7,748 nt of DNA, taken from NCBI GenBank assembly GCA_029934815.1, contig JAOZLM010000100.1, forward strand, positions 1-7,748, read 5' to 3'. Positions 1-6,164 of this stretch are shown piece by piece; position 1 is the first letter of the stretch; each line of letters starts with the position of its first letter. The notes below the pieces were generated by a model. The model had not been told where the DNA came from and searched no databases. It was given only the letters and a program-made list of their open reading frames with translations. Source of the DNA: Desulfocapsa sp. (lineage in GTDB: Bacteria; Desulfobacterota; Desulfobulbia; Desulfobulbales; Desulfocapsaceae). The translations under genes were made by a program, and so were the position numbers.

Positions 1-37
1 CCGCTAAAATGGCTATTGTTATATAAATGTCAATCAT
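1..37 (-). CDS. Start of a further gene, cut by the window edge; possible membrane protein
   Basis: An ATG at 37-35 on the minus strand opens a frame reading M-I-D-I-Y-I-T-I-A-I-L-A to the edge, with no stop. An AGGA followed by CACC sits directly before it, resembling the GGAG-ACACC leader of the AOR gene, so the start looks genuine. It overlaps the last 8 bases of the mechanosensitive channel gene, in keeping with the tight junctions elsewhere in this operon. The strongly hydrophobic first dozen residues suggest a membrane segment or signal anchor. Too little is visible to name a family, and a chance start cannot be excluded. Confidence 0.45.
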   Translation of the reverse strand, partial: MIDIYITIAILA

Positions 38-1286
38 GGTGTCCTATGGCTTGTTGAAAGTCGTGGCCACTTGGGTTCTGAAAAGCACGCAGCCCGAATG
101 TGGGAAGGGCGGCAAATAAGTGGTCAAAAATATCCGCCTGGATGGCTTCATAATTTGCCCAGACCTGATCTTTACTAAACACATAAATCTCAATGGGCAA
201 GCCGGTTTCTGTGGGAGCGAGCTGTCGGACAAGAAAGGTCATATTAGGGTGGATATTGGGGTTGCGGCGTAAATACTCCTGCACATACGCACGAAATATA
301 CCGATATTGGTCTGGTTTCGTCCGTTAATTGCCAGCCCGGTTTCGATCTCATGGCGAGCATTATACTCTTCCAATTCTTTCTGCTTTGGGCGCAAATAGT
401 TATTAAGAATGCCTATGTTGCTCAATTCCTCAAGCTCTTTTTCATCCACAAAATGGATGGAGGAAACATCAATTTTAATGCTTCGTTTTATCCGTCGACC
501 ACCGGATTCACTCATGCCCCGCCAGTTGATAAAAGAGTTGGAGATAAGGGCGTAGGTGGGGATGGAAGTTACTGTTTTATCCCAGTTCTGCACGAGAACA
601 CAGTGGATGGAAATATCGATAACATCTCCGTCTGCTCCGTACTGATCCATCTGTACCCAGTCACCAATTCGCACCATATCAGTGGCGGATAGCTGGATGG
701 TAGCAACAAAGCCAAGCAGTGTATCTTTAAAAACCAGAAGAATGATTGCGGTTAGTCCACCAAGCAGACTGAGCAGGCCCCAGGGAGAGCGTCCGGTAAA
801 AATTGCTATGAGAAAAATAGCACAGAAAACGAATACGATAATGCGGGCCGCATCAGTATAGCCACGAATGGTGGCACTGCGTTTTTTGGAGATTTTGGTG
901 TAGATGGCATTGGCCGAACTGAGCAGGGCGCTGATGCTCAGGGTGGCAACAATCACCACGCCAGCCAGAATTGCCCGGGAGAGAAACTGAGAGATAGCCG
1001 AGTCATCTCCCAGAAGGAAATCCTGGCAGACATGGATAACGATTAAGGGAACAAACCAGCTGATTTTATGAAAAAACCGGTGTTCAATCAACGGATCATC
1101 CCAACGCATTTTGTTTTTATGGATTATGTTGATAAGCGCTGGTAGTAAAGTGCGTCGAACAAGCCAGGTAGCGAGGAAGGCAATCAGGAGAATTCCCATA
1201 ATGATAATTACATACGCACTTATATCCGCCATGGATTCTTGCAGACCTTGCTGTGCCAACCATCCTGAAAGTGTATTAAAATTCAT
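30..1286 (-). CDS. ybdG: YbdG/MscM-type small-conductance mechanosensitive ion channel (MscS superfamily)
   Basis: This 418-residue inner-membrane protein should open under membrane tension to release solutes on hypo-osmotic shock. Its length is close to that of E. coli YbdG (about 415), and long stretches match that family as I recall it. The pore-lining helix and start of the beta domain occupy about 183-213 (VFKDTLLGFVATIQLSATDM then GDW). Next come YGADGDVIDI at 216-225, NWDKTVTSIPT at 234-244, SGGRRIKRSI at 261-270 and VRQLAP at 353-358. Hydrophobic segments lie near 22-44, 75-91, 101-124, 145-164 and 168-187. The C-terminal cytoplasmic domain ends with the family's QADIFDHLFA stretch at about 383-392. 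The ATG overlaps the thiF-like stop as ATGA and is preceded by AGGAAAAAAT, a usable ribosome binding site, so the start is well supported. Why an osmotic channel follows cofactor genes is unclear. Confidence 0.93.
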   Translation of the reverse strand: MNFNTLSGWLAQQGLQESMADISAYVIIIMGILLIAFLATWLVRRTLLPALINIIHKNKMRWDDPLIEHRFFHKISWFVPLIVIHVCQDFLLGDDSAISQFLSRAILAGVVIVATLSISALLSSANAIYTKISKKRSATIRGYTDAARIIVFVFCAIFLIAIFTGRSPWGLLSLLGGLTAIILLVFKDTLLGFVATIQLSATDMVRIGDWVQMDQYGADGDVIDISIHCVLVQNWDKTVTSIPTYALISNSFINWRGMSESGGRRIKRSIKIDVSSIHFVDEKELEELSNIGILNNYLRPKQKELEEYNARHEIETGLAINGRNQTNIGIFRAYVQEYLRRNPNIHPNMTFLVRQLAPTETGLPIEIYVFSKDQVWANYEAIQADIFDHLFAALPTFGLRAFQNPSGHDFQQAIGHHD

Positions 1287-1951
1287 ATTTTTTCCTGAAG
1301 AATTTGGTCGTAGTCACAGTTCTTGAGATCGCATTGCAGCCAGCCGTTTTGCAGGGGAGATTCTTTTTGGAGAAGGTATTTACATGCTTCTGCGGCCTGC
1401 ATGGCGGCAATAAGTGCTACCGTCATGGGCAAAACGTTGGGTGTACTGTTCGTTTCTGTATTTGAATATAAGGTGTCGATTAGTGGAGAAGTCTGATGAT
1501 CAACACCGACCTGCCCGTACCATTGTTTTACTGCCCCATGAATAAGGGGGATGGAACGTGTGCGGCAGATTTTTGCCAGTTGTAACCGGTCTTTTGCGGA
1601 ATCGAGTCCGTCGATTACAAGATTGGCATTTTTTATGCTCTCTTTGGAAAAAGCCTGAACATGAAAACGAATGGTTACTTCAGGATTGATTTTTTGCAAT
1701 TCACCAGCCACTATTTCAGCTTTGTTTAGGCCAAGTGTTTCAGGAGTGCAAAAAATCTGACGATTCAGGTTGGAAGTGGTGAAAATATCGGGATCGGTGA
1801 GGATGAAAGAACCTATTCCCAGGCGTACAAGGAGCTCGGCCGTTCGTCCGCCCAGGCCACCACAACCAATTATGGAAACAGTGGCCTGTTGCAGAGTGTC
1901 CTGATCTGTTAAATCAAGACCATTACGTATGGTGCGTTCAGCCTCCACCAA
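1283..1951 (-). CDS. ThiF/MoeB/HesA-family E1-like adenylyltransferase, probable partner of the adjacent MoaD-like carrier
   Basis: This 222-residue cytoplasmic protein has the E1-like Rossmann fold that adenylates the C-terminal glycine of a ubiquitin-fold sulfur carrier using ATP. Visible motifs are the nucleotide loop G29-C-G-G-L-G-G35, D53 and D55 after the second strand, the S-N-L-N-R-Q signature at 60-65, D-G-L-D before a basic helix, and the IPLIHGAVKQWYGQV region typical of MoeB/ThiF. No C-x-x-C pairs are present, so the structural zinc site of E. coli MoeB is missing. The protein is also shorter than MoeB (about 250) and lacks a C-terminal rhodanese domain. The start is TTG at 1951, or GTG at 1948; no ATG is near. 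Either choice overlaps the moaD-like gene by 14 or 11 bases, suggesting translational coupling. Placement right after MoaD and AOR favours a role in cofactor dithiolene synthesis rather than thiamin synthesis. The exact subfamily is not certain. Confidence 0.88.
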   Translation of the reverse strand: MVEAERTIRNGLDLTDQDTLQQATVSIIGCGGLGGRTAELLVRLGIGSFILTDPDIFTTSNLNRQIFCTPETLGLNKAEIVAGELQKINPEVTIRFHVQAFSKESIKNANLVIDGLDSAKDRLQLAKICRTRSIPLIHGAVKQWYGQVGVDHQTSPLIDTLYSNTETNSTPNVLPMTVALIAAMQAAEACKYLLQKESPLQNGWLQCDLKNCDYDQILQEKI

Positions 1952-2162
1952 TTACCGGGAAAATGGCATACGCGTCACCATCTTGAAGTATTCTGTCAAA
2001 TTGGCAGTGGCGGGAGTTAAGCATCATAACTCCCACCTCTTCACGGTCGATTTGCAGATCATCGACAACCTGTCCGGCTGTTGTGCCTTCCGGCAGCTCT
2101 CTGTCTTCTTTGATAAAACGTCCTTCACGAAAGAAAGCAAAGAGCTTAACAGTTACCAGCAA
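1938..2162 (-). CDS. MoaD/ThiS-like ubiquitin-fold sulfur carrier protein
   Basis: This 74-residue carrier begins LVTVKLFAFFREG, the first strand typical of MoaD. It has the acidic LPEGTTAGQVVDDL segment at 23-36 and ends with DGDAYAIFPVIGGG. The last two glycines match the Gly-Gly tail that is adenylated and converted to thiocarboxylate in MoaD/ThiS. By alignment with the usual FPPVAGG tail, the extra glycine replaces the residue before the pair rather than adding length. The protein likely donates sulfur to the pyranopterin dithiolene that carries tungsten or molybdenum in AOR. The start is TTG, one base after the AOR stop (TAA-A-TTG), with only a weak GGA upstream. An in-frame TAG a few codons further upstream rules out a longer version, so expression probably depends on ribosomes finishing AOR. 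A generic ThiS role is possible, but the AOR context argues for a MoaD function. Confidence 0.87.
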   Translation of the reverse strand: MLVTVKLFAFFREGRFIKEDRELPEGTTAGQVVDDLQIDREEVGVMMLNSRHCQFDRILQDGDAYAIFPVIGGG

Positions 2163-2163
2163 T

Positions 2164-3891
2164 TTAGAAGTTCCAGAAACTATCTATTTCTTCGCCGGTA
2201 AAATCCCAAACAACATTGTGTGGTGCAACAGGTTCTTCTGAGAAGAACTCAGGGAGACGATCATCAAGATTTGTGAAACCGGCAGCTTCATTAAATGCAC
2301 GCTCGGTTTTAAGGATACTCATACCAAGGTTGCTGACATCGTCGGCAGTGAGGCTAATTCCAAAACGTGCATTCAGCAGATCAATGAGTGCTGGCAGACA
2401 GGTTGCATCATCAAGTGCGGCAAAGGCAATAAATACACACATACCGGTGGAATCAATGGCTGCTGTTGCAATCTGCAGATTACGGGAAAGCTCAACCATT
2501 CCTTCTTTAGAAAGAGGATCGGCAGTTCCGCCAACGCCAAGAATCTCTGTGGCAATGGTATACCCCATGGTGTGATCTGCGCCCTGAGTGGAGGTCGCAT
2601 AAGTGATGCCGATTCCTTTAATGGAGCGTGGGTCATAAGCAGGTATTGCCTGATTTTTAACAACAGGAACCCGTGTTACGCCATAAGTGCGGCCAACATT
2701 TCCTGCACCGTTACCGATGATGCGTCCGAGTGGAGTACCTGTAGCAATTTCTTCTTTGAGGATACGGGTCATTTCATCGGCGTCACCAAAATTCAAAACT
2801 CCGGCTTCCATGGCTACTCCGAAAGCCACTGCTGTTTCAATGGTGTCAATGCCGATATCATCCATGATACTGTCCATTTCGGCAATTTTATCCAGATCAT
2901 CAATGGTACAGTCTGCGCCCATGCCCCAGATTGATTCATATTCAATGCCGGAGGTTTTGTATTTTCCTTTGGCGTCATTAAAAACCTGAGAACATTGAAT
3001 CACACAACCTGCATGGCAGCCATGTTTTGGCTTTCCGCCACGTTCAACGATGAGGTCATGCATGGTTTCACCTGAAATCTGCTCATGGCCTTCAAATTGT
3101 CCTGTTGTGAAGTTTTTAGTGGGTAATCCACCAGCTTCATTGATGATATTAACGAGGACAGCTGTTCCGTACTGGCCGAGTCCCTGACTTACCGGATGAT
3201 CAACAAGAGCCTTGGTAAATACTTTGTTTGCTGCTTTAAATGCTTCCGTATCAGCAATTTCAACTTTTCCGTCCTGAGCGTCGAGGGCAATAAACTTGAT
3301 CTTTTTGGAACCCATCACAGCGCCAAGTCCGCCACGACCAAGAGATCTGATGTGGCTGTCAGGATCTTTAACGGAGATATTGGCTCCGCTCATTTGCATT
3401 TCACCGGCCTGGCCGATGGAAAGAACACCAATTTTGTCGGTGAATCGTTTCTCAACGGCTTCAATTACTGCAAAGTTTCCTTTGCCGATTAATTCTTCTT
3501 CTTTGGTGATTGTAACGCCTTCAGGTGTAAGGCTGAGTGAGTACCAGCTGTCATCCTGAGGTTGTCCTTCAATGATAAGTGCTTTGCAGCCCATTTTTGC
3601 AAGTCTTTGGGCTGAGGTTCCACCTGAATTTGATTCTTTAATGGTTCCGGTAAGTGGGCTTTTAGCTCCTGCTGAAATACGGCCGGAGTTAGAAGCCGGA
3701 GTACCGGAGAGTAAACCGGGGGCAAAAATCAGTTTGTTTTTAGGTCCTAAAGCATGGCAGGTGGGAGGGACTTCTGCCGCTACAATATTAGATGTGAGTC
3801 CACGGCCTCCATGGCCTGCCCAGTTTTCCGGAACCTCTTCAATGGATGTGGAAAGGTCAGTCATGTTTACGCGAAAAATTTTGTCAGCCAT
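2164..3891 (-). CDS. aor: Aldehyde:ferredoxin oxidoreductase family protein (tungsten/molybdenum bis-pyranopterin enzyme)
   Basis: AOR-family enzymes oxidise aldehydes to carboxylates, passing electrons to ferredoxin, or run in reverse. They carry W-bis(pyranopterin) plus one [4Fe-4S] cluster and are normally cytoplasmic; no signal peptide is seen here. The 575 residues cover the whole family, a little under the roughly 605 of Pyrococcus AOR. The N-terminal domain holds GGRGL at 28-32 and GRISAGAKSPLTG at 70-82. GRGGLGAVMGSKKIK at 186-200 is a pterin-binding signature. Cluster cysteines are C292, C296 and C300 (GCHAGCVIQC), with C485 in IDSTGMC as the fourth. EYES at 317-320 and AYDPRSIKGIGITYATS at 418-434 are further family blocks. 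The first cysteine gap is three residues rather than two. The ATG is preceded by AAGGAGACACC, the clearest ribosome binding site in the window. The gene leads an operon with moaD-like, thiF-like and channel genes. The substrate cannot be told from sequence, and W versus Mo is inferred from the family. Confidence 0.95.
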   Translation of the reverse strand: MADKIFRVNMTDLSTSIEEVPENWAGHGGRGLTSNIVAAEVPPTCHALGPKNKLIFAPGLLSGTPASNSGRISAGAKSPLTGTIKESNSGGTSAQRLAKMGCKALIIEGQPQDDSWYSLSLTPEGVTITKEEELIGKGNFAVIEAVEKRFTDKIGVLSIGQAGEMQMSGANISVKDPDSHIRSLGRGGLGAVMGSKKIKFIALDAQDGKVEIADTEAFKAANKVFTKALVDHPVSQGLGQYGTAVLVNIINEAGGLPTKNFTTGQFEGHEQISGETMHDLIVERGGKPKHGCHAGCVIQCSQVFNDAKGKYKTSGIEYESIWGMGADCTIDDLDKIAEMDSIMDDIGIDTIETAVAFGVAMEAGVLNFGDADEMTRILKEEIATGTPLGRIIGNGAGNVGRTYGVTRVPVVKNQAIPAYDPRSIKGIGITYATSTQGADHTMGYTIATEILGVGGTADPLSKEGMVELSRNLQIATAAIDSTGMCVFIAFAALDDATCLPALIDLLNARFGISLTADDVSNLGMSILKTERAFNEAAGFTNLDDRLPEFFSEEPVAPHNVVWDFTGEEIDSFWNF

Positions 3892-3903
3892 GGTGTCTCC
3901 TTG
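3889..3903 (-). promoter_or_regulatory. Strong Shine-Dalgarno of the AOR gene
   Basis: On the minus strand the leader reads GCAAGGAGACACC directly before the ATG, giving a full AAGGAG core with six bases (ACACC plus the junction) of near-ideal spacing. It fixes the AOR start. It also contrasts with the weak or absent sites before the two TTG-started genes downstream, suggesting AOR is made in excess over its carrier and E1 partner. Confidence 0.75.
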
Positions 3904-3926
3904 CTATGATGGTTGTAACGTAATAG

Positions 3927-4026
3927 AAAAGAGAACCGCAGAATGTCGAACAAGAAATATCGAACCGCTGAAGTAAAAGCACTTCGATATTCGATATTTC
4001 TTGTTCGACATTCGTTATTCTCTTTT
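3927..4026. repeat. Long hairpin-forming inverted repeat in the AOR leader
   Basis: The arms 3941-3964 and 3990-4013 are exact reverse complements over 24 bases (core GTCGAACAAGAAATATCGAA). A second 9-bp pairing lies outside, AAAAGAGAA at 3927-3935 with TTCTCTTTT at 4018-4026, after a small 5/4-base internal bulge. The 25-base loop contains its own GAAGT/ACTTC hairpin (3970-3974 with 3981-3985). The right arm begins with a tandem TTCGATA-TTCGATA, so the left arm could pair in two registers. It sits 36 bases from the AOR ATG and would be transcribed in the 5' leader if the candidate promoter is correct. The TCGAACA/TCGATATTCG word style resembles dispersed intergenic palindromes I associate with deltaproteobacterial genomes. 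A decayed miniature element is an alternative. Any regulatory role is inference. Confidence 0.85.
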
Positions 4027-4104
4027 TGTTTTTGTATCTTTTCGTTTTTCCAGACAGGTTATGCTGAATGGAGAAAATCGTAATGAAATGAGAGTAACTT
4101 ACAT

Positions 4105-4134
4105 ACTATAATGATTCTCAATAGGAAAATTCAA
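4105..4134 (-). promoter_or_regulatory. Candidate sigma70-like promoter for the AOR operon
   Basis: On the minus strand TTGAAT (4134-4129) and TATAGT (4110-4105) are separated by 18 bases, matching the -35 and -10 consensus at 4/6 and 5/6 positions. Transcription would begin near 4098, leaving a leader of roughly 200 nt that includes the 24-bp hairpin. It lies between the two inverted repeats and points towards AOR. In AT-rich DNA such a match can arise by chance, so this is only a candidate. Confidence 0.3.
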
Positions 4135-4161
4135 GGGTTAATTGTTTTTGCTGGATTTTCC

Positions 4162-4233
4162 CGTCATTCCGGACTTGATCCGGAATCTTTAATTGCTGCA
4201 ATGATGAGATTCCGGATCAAGTCCGGAATGACG
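4162..4233. repeat. Perfect 27-bp inverted repeat (dispersed palindromic repeat type) after moeA-PBP
   Basis: The arms 4162-4188 and 4207-4233 are exact reverse complements over 27 bases, with an 18-base loop. Each arm has two TCCGGA half-palindromes around CTTGA, so the arms can also fold alone. The element starts 5 bases past the moeA-PBP stop at 4239. The unit GTCATTCCGGACTTGATC resembles an intergenic repeat family common in proteobacterial genomes. It could terminate or protect the 3' end of the moeA-PBP transcript. In that direction it is followed by GAAAATCCAGC with no T-run, so it is not a classical intrinsic terminator. Confidence 0.88.
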
Positions 4234-4238
4234 TGGTT

Positions 4239-6164
4239 TTATTGCTTATACATAACTTTGCCCGAATCCCGCAAACTGTATCCGCCAAGCTTATGCACCG
4301 ATTGTTTAAATTCATCACTTTCCTGAACCAGTTGGAGAAGTTGTTCTATTTTAGGGTCATTCAGGAAAATTTCAGGAATAATCAAATCATATCGTTCCTC
4401 GGCAACTTCCACAAAATCAAGATGCAGCGCATTTGCAGCTGCTAAAATCCCCATACCACAGTCCACACTGCCGGAGGCGATGGCCGCTGCCACACTCATG
4501 TGGGTGTATTCTTCATGTTCGTAGCCACTGATTGCGTCTGGTGCAATATTTTGATCGGCAAGTGTTTTATCGGTGAGTAAACGGGTTCCGGCGCCATTTT
4601 GACGATTAATAAAGCTGATATTTTTCTCCGGATCGGCAAGATCGGCAAAGCCTGTGATGTTCAGTGGATTGCCTTTGGCCACAATCAGCCCCTGTTGTCG
4701 GTAGCATAAATTAATAAGTTGTAATGGAGTATCTGCAAGGAATCGTTTTATAAAAGAGATATTGTATTCACCGGTTTCTTCGTCGAGCAAATGACTACCG
4801 GCAAAATGTGCTTCTCCACGGCGAATGGCCATAATCCCACCCATGGAACCAACGTGTGCCGAAGATACACGGATACTGGATTCGCCCTTATGTAATAAAT
4901 TGGTAAGGATATCTATGATATTGTCATGGCTGCCAATGACAACTAATGTGGATTTAACATCGGTTAGCGGACGAAGAAGTTCAATATTTACCTCTTCTCC
5001 GGCACCCACTCCTTCAGAACCAGCGGGCAAGGTAAGGAGTCCGTCTGCACGAACCAGTGACATCACCGCTCCTGCACCTTTTCCGGCAGGGGTGGCCATG
5101 AGTTCTTCACCAACCTGACCCAGAGTTACCCGAACAAACTCATCCACTCCCATGGCTGAGTGCATGGGGCGTGACATACGGGCTGTTGCCCATTGTGATG
5201 CGGGTTGCTGTATGCCCATAAAGTTGTAAATCATTTCCTGCACAAAAAGTCGCATGGTAAGAATTGCAGAAACCGGATATCCGGGAAGTCCGATAACCGG
5301 AGTATCACCAATAATAGCCAAAATAACAGGTTTGCCGGGTTTTATGGCTACACCGTGTACGATAACTTCACCAAGTTCTGCCAAAACAGTTGACGTGAAA
5401 TCACGGGTTCCGGCGGAAGCGCCTGCATTAATAATGACGATATCATTAACTTTTGCAGCATCACGCATAGCCTGTTTCAGCTTTTCTTTATCATCAGAAA
5501 CTGGTGCTGTACCACTGGCATTTGCGCCCCACTCATTTAGATATCCGGCAAGAATTCTTGAGTTAAACTCGATTATTTGCCCGGGAGACGGGGTGTTTCC
5601 CGGTTGAATCAGCTCTGATCCTGTGGGGATAACCTGCACCAATGGTTGTTTCTTAATACTGATATTTGTAACACCGGTGGCAAGCATGGCACCTTGATCA
5701 ATGGGACGAACTTTATGTCCCTGCGGTAGAATAAGCTCGGTGGTGACAATATCTTCGCCAATGGTTCGGACGTGTTGCCAGGGCGTTGCCGGGTTGTTTA
5801 ACTCCACCTCATGTTCGCTGACAAAATGCACATCTTCTATCATCACCACAGCGTCAAATTCCTGCGGCAGATTATTGCCGGTATTTACAGGAGTGAACTG
5901 ATCTTTGTTTAAACGCACGGGTGAGGCTTCACTGGCAGCGGCAAGATCAGCAAAATGAACAGCAATTCCGTCCATGGCTGCAGCGTTATAAATTGGAGAT
6001 GAATGTGCAGCAAAAACCGGCGCACCGGTAATCTGACCCAATGCATTTTCAACTTCAACCGTGGCCACTTCTGCACCATTATAAAAGTTGATCTTTGCCA
6101 GTGCCTGTTGCCACTTCTCTTTGGCCTCGGCCAGCGGCATGTTTTTTACAAATATATTTTTCAT
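4239..6164 (-). CDS. MoeA fused to a C-terminal periplasmic-binding-protein-like domain (molybdo/tungsto-pterin metal insertion)
   Basis: This 641-residue protein has two parts. Residues 1 to about 400 are MoeA, which inserts the metal oxyanion into adenylylated molybdopterin. It retains AAAMDGIAV with D65, GED at 136-138, IPTGSE with E184, NAGASAGTRD with D255, HGVAIKPGKP with K275 and K278, and GLPGYPVSA at 292-300. Residues about 404-641 resemble the PBP-like/LysR-substrate-binding domain (COG1910 type): VVIGSHDNIIDIL, SSAHVGSMGGIMAIRRGEAH, GLIVAKGNPLNI, FINRQNGAGTRLL at 518-530, and ASGSVDCGMGILAAANAL at 563-580. There is no signal peptide, so the binding domain is cytoplasmic. A known function of this architecture as an oxyanion-binding or sensing MoeA is plausible but, to my knowledge, not firmly established. 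The ATG overlaps the moeA stop as ATGA. Next to AOR, a tungstate preference is a reasonable inference. MoeA function is near certain; the ligand of the fused domain is not. Confidence 0.93.
   Translation of the reverse strand: MKNIFVKNMPLAEAKEKWQQALAKINFYNGAEVATVEVENALGQITGAPVFAAHSSPIYNAAAMDGIAVHFADLAAASEASPVRLNKDQFTPVNTGNNLPQEFDAVVMIEDVHFVSEHEVELNNPATPWQHVRTIGEDIVTTELILPQGHKVRPIDQGAMLATGVTNISIKKQPLVQVIPTGSELIQPGNTPSPGQIIEFNSRILAGYLNEWGANASGTAPVSDDKEKLKQAMRDAAKVNDIVIINAGASAGTRDFTSTVLAELGEVIVHGVAIKPGKPVILAIIGDTPVIGLPGYPVSAILTMRLFVQEMIYNFMGIQQPASQWATARMSRPMHSAMGVDEFVRVTLGQVGEELMATPAGKGAGAVMSLVRADGLLTLPAGSEGVGAGEEVNIELLRPLTDVKSTLVVIGSHDNIIDILTNLLHKGESSIRVSSAHVGSMGGIMAIRRGEAHFAGSHLLDEETGEYNISFIKRFLADTPLQLINLCYRQQGLIVAKGNPLNITGFADLADPEKNISFINRQNGAGTRLLTDKTLADQNIAPDAISGYEHEEYTHMSVAAAIASGSVDCGMGILAAANALHLDFVEVAEERYDLIIPEIFLNDPKIEQLLQLVQESDEFKQSVHKLGGYSLRDSGKVMYKQ

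Larger units (their letters stand above)
3892..4238. other. 347-base intergenic region between the moeA-PBP and AOR operons
   Basis: This is the only long gene-free stretch. From high to low coordinates it holds the 27-bp inverted repeat (4162-4233), a candidate minus-strand promoter (4105-4134), an AT-rich stretch with a polypyrimidine run on the plus strand (4018-4053), the 24-bp inverted repeat (3941-4013, extended to 3927-4026), and the AOR ribosome binding site. The short open frames crossing it are repeat-derived and have no convincing start signals. No tRNA, CRISPR or recognisable riboswitch was seen. Confidence 0.8.

Noticed and set aside
351..692. Plus-strand 113-codon open frame
   Set aside because: Antisense to the conserved MscS beta-domain region; no family resemblance.
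2373..2663. Minus-strand 96-codon frame inside AOR
   Set aside because: Same-strand out-of-frame shadow of AOR, whose own frame carries all family motifs including C485.
3572..3976. Plus-strand 134-codon open frame
   Set aside because: Antisense to the strongly supported AOR N-terminus and ending in the inverted repeat; no ribosome binding site and composition typical of an antisense shadow.
3927..4026. Molybdenum or tungsten cofactor riboswitch in the AOR leader
   Set aside because: The element is a simple long perfect palindrome with AT-rich arms, not the multi-helix conserved architecture of the Moco RNA motif.
4104..4112. Plus-strand TATAAT as a forward promoter
   Set aside because: No acceptable -35 hexamer lies 16-18 bases upstream and there is no plus-strand gene for it to serve.
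4124..4161. GGAAAAT/ATTTTCC inverted repeat as a terminator
   Set aside because: Only 7 AT-rich pairs with a 24-base loop and no T-run; easily found by chance.
3927..4233. CRISPR array or paired terminal repeats of one mobile element
   Set aside because: The two inverted repeats are unrelated in sequence, there are no regularly spaced direct repeats, and no transposase lies between them.
4111..4326. Plus-strand 71-codon open frame over the 27-bp repeat
   Set aside because: Its RHSGLDPES and RIKSGMT segments are simply the translation of the palindromic repeat arms, a common annotation artefact; the remainder lies antisense to the moeA-PBP 3' end.
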